From positions 1-17,203 of the forward strand of contig JBNKDD010000111.1 in NCBI GenBank assembly GCA_050288085.1: a stretch of DNA of 17,203 nt. The letters are read 5' to 3'. The notes beneath the pieces are model-generated. The model was not told the DNA's origin and did not search any database. It saw only the letters and a list, made by a program, of their open reading frames with translations. This document shows positions 6,931 to 14,800 of the stretch, in pieces (positions within the stretch are counted from its first letter, which is position 1; every line of letters starts with the position of its first letter). The DNA is from JBNKDD01 sp050288085 (GTDB lineage Bacteria > Chloroflexota > Anaerolineae > Aggregatilineales > UBA3940). Position numbers and translations under genes: made by a program.

Positions 6931-7842
6931 ATGCTAAATAAAAAGTTTTTTGTCCTATTAAGCCTGTTGGCCATCATCATGATCCTCACCGCCTGCGGTG
7001 GGGGCGAACCGGCCCTGGGCGAAGAAGGCAACCCCGTAATCATCGCCTTTGTCCCCTCTGGCGATGCTGATGCAGTGCTGGCAAGCGGTTCAGCCATCAC
7101 CGACCGTATCTCGGAAAAGACCGGTTTAGTGGTCGAGTCCAGCGTTCCGACCAGCTACGTCGCCGCCATCGAAGCGATGTGCGCCGGTGAAGCTCATGGC
7201 GTTGCGCTGAACACCTTCAGCTATATCGTTGCCCACGAGCGCGGCTGCGCTGACGTAGCCCTGGTTTCAACCCGTTACGGCAGCCCCACCTACGCCGGCG
7301 AGATCATCGCCCGCGCCGACAGTGGCATCACCAGCATTGAAGACCTGGCGGGCAAGACCTTCTGCCGCCCGGATGAATTCTCAACCTCCGGTTGGATCAT
7401 CCCCAGCATCACCATGAAGGCGGCTGGCCTCAATCCCGCCACCGACCTGCCCGAGATTCTGGATGCAGGTGGTCACGACGGTGTGGTACGTAGTGTTTAC
7501 AATGGCGACTGTGACGCCGGGGCAGTCTACGTCGATGCACGTAGCAATATCGAAGAAGAGTCACCGGATGTCATGGAAGTGGTCGTGGTTATCCAGGAAA
7601 GCGCCGCGATCCCCAATGACACCATGAGCTTCCACCCAGACGTTCCCGCCGAGATCGTCGATCCGATCGTTGCTGCACTGCTTGAAATGGCAGCCGACGA
7701 AGGTGGCGACCTGGAACTGCTCGCTAGCGAAGATTTCTACGAGTGGGGCGGCCTGGAAAAGGTCGACGACAGCTTCTACGATGGCTTCCGCCAGGAGCTT
7801 GATGCTGCCGGTGTTGATGTCAAGGACTTTGTCGAAGAGTAA
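6931..7842 (+). CDS. phnD: PhnD-like phosphorus-oxyanion-binding lipoprotein 2
   Basis: A 303-residue lipoprotein with signal peptide and lipobox LTAC, anchored at Cys22. It has the full PhnD-family pattern: TSYVAAIEAM (74-83), TFSYIVAHERG (95-105), YAGEIIARADSGI (121-133), DLAGKTFCRP (138-147), STSGWIIP (151-158), GGHDGVVRSVYNG (180-192) and IPNDTMSF (227-234). The family binds phosphonates, phosphite, hypophosphite or phosphate; the exact ligand cannot be read off here. Cys84, 106, 145 and 194 match Cys positions in phnD1 and could form two disulfides. AGGAG (6916-6920) precedes the ATG by ten bases. Its complete ligand-site pattern suggests that this copy, rather than phnD1, is the main binding protein for PhnCE. 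Confidence 0.92.
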   Translation: MLNKKFFVLLSLLAIIMILTACGGGEPALGEEGNPVIIAFVPSGDADAVLASGSAITDRISEKTGLVVESSVPTSYVAAIEAMCAGEAHGVALNTFSYIVAHERGCADVALVSTRYGSPTYAGEIIARADSGITSIEDLAGKTFCRPDEFSTSGWIIPSITMKAAGLNPATDLPEILDAGGHDGVVRSVYNGDCDAGAVYVDARSNIEEESPDVMEVVVVIQESAAIPNDTMSFHPDVPAEIVDPIVAALLEMAADEGGDLELLASEDFYEWGGLEKVDDSFYDGFRQELDAAGVDVKDFVEE

Positions 7843-7855
7843 AATAAAACTTTAA

Positions 7856-7890
7856 AAGAGAGGAACCCTGCACAGCGGGGTTCCTCTCTT
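7856..7890 (+). terminator. Strong intra-operon hairpin between phnD2 and phnC
   Basis: AAGAGAGGAACCC (7856-7868) pairs perfectly with GGGTTCCTCTCTT (7878-7890) around a 9-base loop. Only a broken T stretch (AATTTCATTT) follows, so it is probably a partial terminator or 3'-end stabiliser. That would give more binding protein than channel, as is common in binding-protein-dependent transport operons. Confidence 0.75.
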
Positions 7891-7919
7891 AATTTCATTT
7901 CCTGCCAACGGAGCCACTT

Positions 7920-8699
7920 ATGCTCAAAATTGAAAACCTGACCAAAGTCTATGACGACGGAACGGTCGCACTCAAGAATGTCAGCTTTGAGGTGCCCGAC
8001 AGGGCATTTATGGTTGTGATTGGCCTGAGCGGTTCAGGTAAATCAACCTTACTGCGCTGTATTAACCGTCTGATTGAGCCAACCGAAGGACATATTTACT
8101 GGAACGATGTTGACATCACCACCCTCGAAGGCGACGAACTCCGAAAAATGCGCCGACAGTTTGGGATGATCTTTCAACAGTTCAACCTGGTTAAACGCTC
8201 ATCGGTCATGACCAACATCTTAAGCGGTCGGCTGGGTTACGTCAATCCCTGGTACAGCCTGATCGGTTTCTTCCCCAGGGAAGAGCGAGAACATGCCCGC
8301 AGGACCCTGGAACGTGTCGGCCTATCTGAAAAAGCAAACAACCGTGCCGATGCTCTCAGCGGCGGGCAGCAGCAGCGGGTGGGGATCGCCCGCGCCCTGA
8401 TGCAAGACCCAAAGCTGATCCTGGCCGATGAGCCGGTTGCCAGCCTGGACCCGGTCCTGGCCCATTCGATCCTGGATCAACTGGAAACGCTGAATAAAGA
8501 AGATGGCATCACCATCATGTGCAGCCTCCACTACCTCGATCTGGTGCAGCGCTACAGCACCCATGTGATCGGGCTGCGTGATGGGAAACTGGTCTTTGAA
8601 GGCGACAATCAAGCCATCCGTGAGATGACCGACGAACGCTTCAAAGAAATTTATGGGCAAGAAGCTGTCCGTGTCAGCGCGGCGAGTATAACAGGGTAA
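7920..8699 (+). CDS. phnC: PhnC-type ABC transporter ATPase
   Basis: A 259-residue cytoplasmic ATPase that drives uptake through PhnE. All motifs are intact: Walker A GLSGSGKST (35-43), Q-loop at FQQFNL (Gln86), signature LSGGQQQRV (147-155), Walker B LILADEP (167-173) with the D-loop ASLDP following, and the switch His204 in CSLHYLDL. The stretch around FNLVKRSSVMTNILSGRLGY is typical of PhnC and distinguishes it from generic polar amino acid ATPases. GGAG (7910-7913) lies six bases before the ATG. The gene follows the phnD2 hairpin and precedes phnE by 11 bases, so the two are probably translated from one message. Confidence 0.95.
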   Translation: MLKIENLTKVYDDGTVALKNVSFEVPDRAFMVVIGLSGSGKSTLLRCINRLIEPTEGHIYWNDVDITTLEGDELRKMRRQFGMIFQQFNLVKRSSVMTNILSGRLGYVNPWYSLIGFFPREEREHARRTLERVGLSEKANNRADALSGGQQQRVGIARALMQDPKLILADEPVASLDPVLAHSILDQLETLNKEDGITIMCSLHYLDLVQRYSTHVIGLRDGKLVFEGDNQAIREMTDERFKEIYGQEAVRVSAASITG

Positions 8700-8710
8700 G
8701 AGGATATAAG

Positions 8711-10234
8711 ATGTCACATTTGCCTGAAGACCAGATTCTTGGAAGCGCTGAGCCACCGCCCGATATGCAGCCTGAGCCACTCTCCGGGCGATCACCGGTG
8801 CTGGCCGGTATATTATCGATCATTCCTGGGGTCGGGCATTTTTATGTCGGCCTGAAAGGGCAGGGAATCAGCTATTTTTTGCTCGCTGTGATCATGGTCT
8901 CGTTGACTTTCTGGGCCAGAGAGACACATGAATTTGAAGTTTCCGGCGGGCTGATCACGGCGGTGATCGTGCTGGCCGCATTGTATTGGGCCTGGGTGAT
9001 CACGTCAGCTGTTTTCACCGCGATGAAACGCCGCTTTGCCCCAAACCTGGGGCTGGTCATTATTCTTGGTTTTACTTACGTGCTGGGTTGGCAGGCCACC
9101 GAGATCGACCTGGTCAAGTTCTTCACCGAGTTCTCGGACACCTTCAGCATTTTCTCAAAGGTGCTCTGGCCCTGGGATGCCGCTGTCGAGCGCGAGGAAG
9201 AATACACCGTCGCCGGAACGGGTTGGATGAATCCCTGCCCGGAATCAAATGCCGATTTACCCGAACAGATCACCGGCGATTCCAGTGCCCCCTGGATAAC
9301 GGTAGAACCGACCTGCGGAGAATTTGCAACTTATAACCTGGAAGAACAACGAACCGACCCAGGCACGCCCCTCAGTCTGACCGGAGGCGGGTTCTTGCCT
9401 GACACCGAAATCGAAATCTGGTGGAATCCGGTAAGCGGAGGGGCTTTCCGACCGATCAACGATGGGGTAACGATCTCAACTACCACTGATAGTGAAGGTA
9501 ATTTTTCAATCGAGATGACGGCACCCCAACACCGAATACCGGGTTTCGCCGAAGGCTCATTCACTCACGAAATTCAGGCTCGGCAGCTTGCCACAGTAGG
9601 CAATCTTCACATCTCCGAAGCCTTTGTGCTTGCTATCGGGCGGATGATCGTCACCATCTTCCAGGCGATGATGGCGACCACCTTTGGTATTGTTCTGGCT
9701 TTGCCGCTCAGTTTCCTGGCAGCCCGGAACCTGATGTGGCACAACTGGTTTACACGCCTCATTTACTTTGTTGTCCGCCTCATCATGAATATCGCCCGCT
9801 CAATTGAGCCGATCATCTGGGGTGTGATCGCCACTGTATGGGTAGGTCTTGGCCCCTTTGCCGGTGTGATCGCGCTGACCATCCACACCATCGCAGCGCT
9901 GGGTAAACTCTACTCGGAGGCTATTGAGAGCATTGACCCCGGCCCGATTGAAGCCATCACTGCCACCGGTGCCAACCGCATACAGTCCATCATGTATGCT
10001 ATCGTCCCGCAGATTATCCCACCGTTCCTATCCTTCACTATCTACCGATGGGATATCAACGTGCGTATGTCCACCATCATCGGTTTTGTGGGCGGCGGCG
10101 GTATTGGGCAGTTGTTGTTCCAATGGATCAACCAATCCCGCTGGAGTTCGGCAGGCATGGCCGTCTGGCTGATCGCCCTCACCGTTGCCCTGATGGACTA
10201 CGGCAGCGCCGAACTGCGTAAGCGATTTGTCTAA
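8711..10234 (+). CDS. phnE: PhnE-type permease with extra N-terminal membrane module and inserted extracytoplasmic domain
   Basis: A 507-residue channel subunit, nearly twice the usual PhnE length of about 260-300. Residues 27-105 are an added membrane module; its start (ILSIIPGVGHFYVGLKGQG) resembles TM2/DUF5683-like small membrane domains. Residues 110-155 look like the normal PhnE first helix and the segment ending near WPWD. Residues 160-300 are an inserted, probably extracytoplasmic region with Cys176 and Cys202 and an IPT/Ig-like stretch (LTGGGFLPDTEIEIWW, then TDSEGNFSIEM). The permease resumes with ALPLSFLAARN (330-340) and the ATPase-coupling EAA loop EAITATGANRIQ (414-425). GAGG lies about eight bases before the ATG. 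The insert faces the side where the binding protein docks. No frameshift is needed; it is one continuous ORF. Confidence 0.9.
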   Translation: MSHLPEDQILGSAEPPPDMQPEPLSGRSPVLAGILSIIPGVGHFYVGLKGQGISYFLLAVIMVSLTFWARETHEFEVSGGLITAVIVLAALYWAWVITSAVFTAMKRRFAPNLGLVIILGFTYVLGWQATEIDLVKFFTEFSDTFSIFSKVLWPWDAAVEREEEYTVAGTGWMNPCPESNADLPEQITGDSSAPWITVEPTCGEFATYNLEEQRTDPGTPLSLTGGGFLPDTEIEIWWNPVSGGAFRPINDGVTISTTTDSEGNFSIEMTAPQHRIPGFAEGSFTHEIQARQLATVGNLHISEAFVLAIGRMIVTIFQAMMATTFGIVLALPLSFLAARNLMWHNWFTRLIYFVVRLIMNIARSIEPIIWGVIATVWVGLGPFAGVIALTIHTIAALGKLYSEAIESIDPGPIEAITATGANRIQSIMYAIVPQIIPPFLSFTIYRWDINVRMSTIIGFVGGGGIGQLLFQWINQSRWSSAGMAVWLIALTVALMDYGSAELRKRFV

Positions 10235-10255
10235 TATATAGTAGTTTGTCCCTGT

Positions 10256-10287
10256 AAAGAGGCGACCGGCAAGTCGCCTCTTTTTTT
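10256..10287 (+). terminator. Rho-independent terminator of the phn locus
   Basis: AGAGGCGAC (10258-10266) and GTCGCCTCT (10273-10281) pair perfectly around a 6-base loop, extendable to 11 bp (from 10256 to 10283), and run straight into a T-tract ending at 10287. It lies about 20 bases after the phnE stop. Confidence 0.93.
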
Positions 10288-10371
10288 ATCCTCCATCAAA
10301 CTCGCATTCTAGGCGAGGCCGGGGTATGCTTTTGGATGGTCACATATCGAACCAAGATGGAGGTAATGAGA

Positions 10372-11439
10372 ATGTCTGCGCCACAACATGTTTTTCTGAC
10401 CTACAGCCGCATTGATACCCCCATTATGCATGATATCAGCAAGTTTCTGAGGCAGTCAGGGATCAGGGTGTGGACCGATGAAAGCCTTGAGCCGGGCACC
10501 CCGTCCTGGCGGCAGGCCATCGCCCGCGCCATTGAGAACGCAGGCTGTATGCTGGTGATCCTATCGCCCGAAGCCAAAGAGTCGAAATGGGTCGGTGAAG
10601 AATTGAGTTATGCCGAGGTGTTGAAAGTGCAGGTATTCCCGGTGCTGGCCCGCGGCGACGAACGCACATCTGTCCCGTTTGGGTTATCCGGGGTGCAGTG
10701 GGCCGATATTCGTAATGAGGAAACCTACCAGGAAGACCTCAGCACCCTGGCTCACACAATAGCTGCATTCCTTCGAGATCACGAGAATCAGGCTCAAGTC
10801 CGGCAGCAAGAAGAAGCAGACAAAGAACACACCGGCTACTTCTACCCCAACAAATGGGTGCGGATCGTCTTGCTGGCCGTTGAAGAGGTAATGGGCAGAG
10901 ACAGCACCCACACCCTGCTCAAAGGGGCCGGACTGCCCCACCTGGTCGATCATTACCCACCGGATAATATGCAAAAGGAATTTCCCTTTGATGATTTCGG
11001 GCGGCTCCAACAGACCATCTGGGAGATGTACGGCACACGCGGCCTCCGGGCTTTAAACTTACAGGCCGGTCATCAGGCGTTCGAGGATGGCCTGACCCAA
11101 TTCAGAACCGTTGTGAGTGCAGCCGCCGTTGCGATGAAAGCCAGTTCACTGGAAACACGGATGCATCTTGGGTTGGAGTTCTTTGCCAAGTTTTTCAACG
11201 AGGTCAGTGATCAACAGATTGTGGTCAGTGAGGATGATGATCACTGGTACTGGACGATCCTCCGCTGTCCGTTGTGCTGGGGTTGGCAGGCTGACGAGCC
11301 GGTGTGTTATCTGGCAACCGGCGTTTTGCAGGCCGCAGTCGATTGGGTAACCAGCGGCGAGAAGTTCGACATCACCGAAACGGAGTGTGTCGCCCAGGGC
11401 CATTCATCCTGTGTGATCACAATTACCAAAAATCACTGA
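10372..11439 (+). CDS. TIR domain fused to a V4R (4-vinyl reductase-type) ligand-sensor domain
   Basis: A 355-residue predicted soluble protein. Residues 5-133 form a TIR domain (HVFLTYSRID, then WTDESLEPG, then VILSPEAKESKWVGEEL). Glu77 in the W-V-G-E-E-L motif matches the catalytic Glu of TIR NAD-cleaving enzymes such as SARM1. A charged linker (135-155) leads to a V4R domain (156-355) that starts with YPNKWVRIVLLAVEEVMG. Cys312, Glu336, Cys339 and Cys347 (E-x2-C-x7-C) resemble the zinc site of the MopR/PoxR phenol-sensing V4R domains; Cys299 and Cys302 add a CPLC pair. V4R domains bind small hydrophobic ligands, so the protein may be a ligand-gated TIR enzyme. Ligand and target are unknown. 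Start: GGAGGT (10359-10364) fits ATG 10372 (7 bases) better than the in-frame ATG at 10336. It heads the following gene run. Confidence 0.85.
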   Translation: MSAPQHVFLTYSRIDTPIMHDISKFLRQSGIRVWTDESLEPGTPSWRQAIARAIENAGCMLVILSPEAKESKWVGEELSYAEVLKVQVFPVLARGDERTSVPFGLSGVQWADIRNEETYQEDLSTLAHTIAAFLRDHENQAQVRQQEEADKEHTGYFYPNKWVRIVLLAVEEVMGRDSTHTLLKGAGLPHLVDHYPPDNMQKEFPFDDFGRLQQTIWEMYGTRGLRALNLQAGHQAFEDGLTQFRTVVSAAAVAMKASSLETRMHLGLEFFAKFFNEVSDQQIVVSEDDDHWYWTILRCPLCWGWQADEPVCYLATGVLQAAVDWVTSGEKFDITETECVAQGHSSCVITITKNH

Positions 11440-11448
11440 TTAACTATT

Positions 11449-12390
11449 ATGCAACTGGCAATTATTATCGTTACCTGGAATGTCCGCGATCTGGTGCTGG
11501 ATTGTTTGCAATCCGTCTATCAGGATTTGGAACAATCCAACATCAACGGTGAAGTCTGGCTGGTGGACAATAATTCAACGGACGGCACGGCCCAGGCTAT
11601 CCACGATCAGTTCCCACAGGTAAAGCTGCTCGAACCGGGAGAGAATCTCGGCTTTGCAGGGGGAAACAACTACGCGCTGCGGGCCATTGGCTTTCCTGAT
11701 GGGACCACGCTCCCTGAATACGTTCTGCTGCTCAACCCGGATACCGTCATCCAACCGGGAGCGCTGGCTGCCCTACTCGATGGGATGGTCCAAACCGGTG
11801 CAGGGCTCGGTGGAGCACAGCTTATCTATGGGGATGGATCATTTCAACATGGCGCATTTGGTTTTCCGGGCCTGGCCCAACTGGTGATCGACCTCTTCCC
11901 CGTGCCCGGATCACTATACGAAAGTCGTCTAAACGGGCGTTATCCCAAATCCCTTTATGAAGGCACACAGCCATTCGAGATCGATCACCCGCTTGGGGCG
12001 ACTTACTTACTGCGCTGCGAGGTGATCCAGCAGACCGGCTTATTCGATGAGCAGTTCTACATTTACTGCGAGGAAATCGACTGGGCGATGCGGATCAAGG
12101 CCGCCGGTTGGAAAGTCTATTGTTTCCCATCGGCAAAGGTCATTCACTACGGCGGGCAAAGCACCGGGCAGGTCAAACCCCAATCGCTGATCAATCTGTG
12201 GACGGCCCGGTTAAAGCTGTACCGGAAGCACTACAATCCGGTCAAACGGACGCTGGCCGCTATGATTGTCCGGGCGGGCATGAACCGCCAGATCAAGGCC
12301 ACCGCCCGCGACTCTGTACTGACCGAAGAAAATCAACGCGAGTTAGTCAATGCCTATCGTGAGGTTATCCGCCTGACTCGCAAATTTTAA
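11449..12390 (+). CDS. GT2-family glycosyltransferase, rhamnosyltransferase-like
   Basis: A 313-residue GT-A fold enzyme of family GT2. Its N-terminus (QLAIIIVTWN, then VDNNSTDGT at about 39-47) and GENLGFAGGNN (64-73) are typical of WbbL-like rhamnosyl and related transferases. NPDT (96-99) supplies the metal/nucleotide-sugar acidic site. The acceptor-side EEIDW motif (208-212) supplies the likely base, followed by KVIHYGGQST (230-239). No clear transmembrane segment is seen, so it probably acts at the inner face of the membrane on a lipid-linked acceptor. Sugar and acceptor are unknown. It starts nine bases after the TIR-V4R stop with no ribosome site of its own, which suggests translational coupling to that gene. 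Confidence 0.9.
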   Translation: MQLAIIIVTWNVRDLVLDCLQSVYQDLEQSNINGEVWLVDNNSTDGTAQAIHDQFPQVKLLEPGENLGFAGGNNYALRAIGFPDGTTLPEYVLLLNPDTVIQPGALAALLDGMVQTGAGLGGAQLIYGDGSFQHGAFGFPGLAQLVIDLFPVPGSLYESRLNGRYPKSLYEGTQPFEIDHPLGATYLLRCEVIQQTGLFDEQFYIYCEEIDWAMRIKAAGWKVYCFPSAKVIHYGGQSTGQVKPQSLINLWTARLKLYRKHYNPVKRTLAAMIVRAGMNRQIKATARDSVLTEENQRELVNAYREVIRLTRKF

Positions 12391-12406
12391 GAGGGAGAGA
12401 TATCGC

Positions 12407-12817
12407 ATGCCGGTTACAGTTAGCTGGGATGACCACGCACACAGCATTATCTTGATGTCATTTGAAACACCCTGGACATGGGAAGATTTTGACACGGCAC
12501 TGGATCAGGCTGACGAGATGGCCGAGAGTGTAGAACACCGGGTTGACTTTATCCTGGATTTCCGACATGGAAAGCAGATCCCGCACGGCCTGCCCCTACC
12601 TCACGTCAAACAGGCGCTGGCCGCCATTCCAGCCAACGCAGGGGACTTTATCAGCGTAGGTATACATGGCCCGGCTTTTATCGATAACCTGTGGCTCAAA
12701 GCACACGGCTACGATTCGGAACTGCTCCTGGTAGACACTATCGATCAGGCTTATTCCAAAATCGATACCCGGCGACGGGCATCAGGTAACATGTCTGCCG
12801 GTTGGGAAACATCTTAA
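12407..12817 (+). CDS. Small SpoIIAA/STAS-like protein
   Basis: A 136-residue soluble protein. VSWDDHAHSIILMSFETPWTW is followed by a helical stretch, then VDFILDFRHG, then a central FISVGIHGP. This alternation of strands and helices resembles the SpoIIAA-like (STAS-fold-like) families that often start with a tryptophan-rich ligand or partner surface. The assignment is by fold pattern only, and no catalytic motif is visible. GAGGGAGAG lies about eight bases before the ATG. It sits between two GT2 genes, 16 bases after the first and five before the second, so it is probably an operon member. It could be an anti-sigma-antagonist-type regulator or a small binding protein. Confidence 0.7.
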   Translation: MPVTVSWDDHAHSIILMSFETPWTWEDFDTALDQADEMAESVEHRVDFILDFRHGKQIPHGLPLPHVKQALAAIPANAGDFISVGIHGPAFIDNLWLKAHGYDSELLLVDTIDQAYSKIDTRRRASGNMSAGWETS

Positions 12818-12822
12818 CTGCT

Positions 12823-13575
12823 ATGACAAAACTCGCCGGGGTGATCATCACCCTTAACGAAGAAAAGCATATCAAAGCCTGTATAGACAGCCTCCGCTTC
12901 ACCGACGAGGTAATCGTCTTCGATTCGTTCAGCACGGATCGGACGGTTGAATTAGCTCGGCGGGCCGGGGCACAGGTCTTACAGCATCGATTTGAGAACT
13001 ACGGCGCACAACGTAATGCTTCGCTGCAAGCGATTGATGTCGACTGGATCTTCTTCATCGATGCTGACGAGCGCGCTACCCCAGAACTCGCTGCGGAGAT
13101 TCGGGATAAGCTCGAACGCCCGGAGCGCGGCTGGTGGGTTCCCCGCCATAATTACATCTTCGGCAAGCTGACGCTGGGTGCAGGCTGGTATCCCGATCAT
13201 CAACTGCGGCTGCTGCATCGTGACAGCGCCCACTACGACCCGCACCGCCCCGTTCACGAGGAAGTGATCCTCGACGGTGAAGCAGGCTATTTAGAGCATC
13301 CGCTGATCCACTATAACTATGACACGCTGGCGCAGTTTATTGCCAAGCAAGAAAAATACACCGACTTCGAAGCCGGGATTCGGATTGATGCCGGACTACG
13401 TCCCAGGCCCTGGACCTACCTGACCGGCCCGGCCCGCCACTTCTGGTGGCGCTTTGTAACCCTCAATGGCTGGCGAGACAGGTTTCACGGCTTGCGCCTA
13501 AGCCTGTTAATGGCCTATTATGAGTATCAGACCTGGCGGCGAGTCGGGCAGCATTGGCGGGCAAAGGAGGCATAA
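12823..13575 (+). CDS. GT2-family glycosyltransferase, WaaE/KdtX-like
   Basis: A 250-residue GT2 enzyme. It has the start LAGVIITLNEE (4-14), FDSFSTDRT (33-41), the NYGAQRN element (59-65) and the acidic DAD motif (80-82). A PDHQLRLLHRD segment (125-134) and a conserved VHEE (144-147) place it in the WaaE/KdtX-type group, which adds glucose or related sugars to lipid-linked cores. Hydrophobic and aromatic residues near the C-terminus (about 205-235) suggest membrane association. Start: ATG 12823 gives the normal N-terminus; a TTG at 12802 overlaps the previous gene and adds an uncharacteristic lead. The next gene begins one base after its stop. It may act with the upstream GT2 on one surface glycan. 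Confidence 0.88.
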   Translation: MTKLAGVIITLNEEKHIKACIDSLRFTDEVIVFDSFSTDRTVELARRAGAQVLQHRFENYGAQRNASLQAIDVDWIFFIDADERATPELAAEIRDKLERPERGWWVPRHNYIFGKLTLGAGWYPDHQLRLLHRDSAHYDPHRPVHEEVILDGEAGYLEHPLIHYNYDTLAQFIAKQEKYTDFEAGIRIDAGLRPRPWTYLTGPARHFWWRFVTLNGWRDRFHGLRLSLLMAYYEYQTWRRVGQHWRAKEA

Positions 13576-13576
13576 G

Positions 13577-14299
13577 GTGGAAAAGGAGTTCAAGGCGCGT
13601 TTAAAGGCCATCGTTGAGCAGGCTGAAGCACGGGATCGCGAATTGATCCTGGCCGATATCCGGGTGATCCGTGAGGCAAAAATCACCAGCTTTGAGGAAC
13701 TGCTCAAAGTGGTCACCAACGAGTATCGTAACCAGCTTATCCGTACCTCGGCCTGTTGGGTGCTCTCCCGCCTGGGGGATGAAACAGCCATCCCCTCACT
13801 GAGCGAAGCCCTGCACAGCATCGAACCAAACGTCCGCAAGAGCGCCGCCTATGCTCTCGGCCACATCAAGCACCCTGACGCTATCCCCCCCCTCGCCACC
13901 ACCTTAGCCGAGGACAGCGACAACGAAGTCCGCACGGCAGCGGCTTATGCCCTGGGCTACCTGGGGAATCCACAGGCCCTCGATCCGCTGGTGAAAATCC
14001 TTCAGAACCCGGAGGAACCACCACGTCTGCGCGGCATGACCGCCGAAGCCCTCGCCAACATCGGCGACAGCGCCGCCGTCAGCCCGCTCTGTGCCGCACT
14101 GGAAGACGAATCAGCCGAGGTTCGTTACTGGGCCGTATTTGCCCTGGGCCGGGTCGGTGACATGATCATCCTGCCCCACCTTGAGAGGCTGGCCTTCATG
14201 GATGATGAGGTGCTGCTCGGTTGGGGATCGGTCAGAGAGGAAGCAGCCAAGGCGATCAGGAAGATCGAAGAGCGGCACGCCAGACGGTCGAAATCATAA
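13577..14299 (+). CDS. HEAT-repeat (PBS-lyase type) protein
   Basis: A 240-residue all-helical scaffold protein. A charged N-terminal helix region (1-55) precedes about five HEAT-like helical pairs (55-232). These carry repeated ALGHIKHPDAIPPL, ALGYLGNPQALDPL, ALANIGDSAAVSPL and ALGRVGDMIILPHL patterns, which resemble the phycobilin-lyase-type HEAT family. Such proteins usually bind partners; a lyase role is not implied. Start: GTG 13577 has a perfect AAAGGAGG (13563-13570) six bases upstream and begins one base after the GT2 stop. An in-frame ATG at 13520 would overlap the GT2 gene by 56 bases, translate part of it in another frame, and has no ribosome site. Confidence 0.88.
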   Translation: MEKEFKARLKAIVEQAEARDRELILADIRVIREAKITSFEELLKVVTNEYRNQLIRTSACWVLSRLGDETAIPSLSEALHSIEPNVRKSAAYALGHIKHPDAIPPLATTLAEDSDNEVRTAAAYALGYLGNPQALDPLVKILQNPEEPPRLRGMTAEALANIGDSAAVSPLCAALEDESAEVRYWAVFALGRVGDMIILPHLERLAFMDDEVLLGWGSVREEAAKAIRKIEERHARRSKS

Positions 14300-14304
14300 C
14301 AGCA

Positions 14305-14715
14305 ATGAGTATTACAACCTTTATCGCGCCATTTGAACCACCAACCGATCCATCCACCTGGAATCGGCTGCTTGCCACCAGTGATCTGACTATCGATCCG
14401 ACTGATTACCAGACCGCCCTTCAGAACGACTGGCCGCTGTCACGATTCTTCCATTCGTCGGGAGCTTCAATGCTAGAATGGCACCTCTACCAGCAGAAGG
14501 GAAGGTTCGTCGTGCCGGGTGGATTCGGCACACTCCAGACCAACCGGCGGATTGTCACCCTTGAGCCACCCAACATAGACTTCTGCCTGTGGCATCGAAG
14601 CATCATCCCACCAGAATACCGGTTGTGGCTGTTCACCTCGAACCTGTGGAAACACCTCGAACTCCGGCAGGATACATCCCGGCAGGACATCCTTCAGTTT
14701 TTGATGCCGGGCTAA
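14305..14715 (+). CDS. Hypothetical protein, unrecognised family
   Basis: I do not recognise this 136-residue protein. It is rich in Trp, Phe and Pro, with no signal peptide or membrane helix. It has a central FHSSGASMLEWHLYQQ (about 51-66) followed by GRFVVPGGFGTLQTN, which looks like a beta-hairpin, and an aromatic C-terminal half. The ATG at 14305 lies five bases after the HEAT gene stop and is favoured over an in-frame upstream start at 14221, which overlaps HEAT coding sequence. Context makes it a probable operon member between two HEAT proteins, perhaps a partner of one. Its aromatic and basic surface could bind a ligand, but this is speculation. Confidence 0.65.
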   Translation: MSITTFIAPFEPPTDPSTWNRLLATSDLTIDPTDYQTALQNDWPLSRFFHSSGASMLEWHLYQQKGRFVVPGGFGTLQTNRRIVTLEPPNIDFCLWHRSIIPPEYRLWLFTSNLWKHLELRQDTSRQDILQFLMPG

Positions 14716-14739
14716 TTTCCAGACATCTCACTGTTGATG

Positions 14740-14745
14740 TATACT
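14740..14745 (+). promoter_or_regulatory. Candidate -10 box before the second HEAT gene
   Basis: TATACT lies 55 bases before the ATG at 14801, inside the 85-base gap. The -35 (TTTCCA, 14716-14721, 18-base spacer) is weak. This larger gap suggests that the last gene may have its own promoter. Confidence 0.3.
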
Positions 14746-14800
14746 GTATGTATTGGGACGTGTTGTAAGCTGTCAACGGTAGTTTGCTGGGTGGAGTGTA

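Noticed and set aside
8322..8795. A 157-residue minus-strand ORF across phnC and phnE
   Set aside because: It is antisense to intact PhnC motifs and the phnE start; no independent support.
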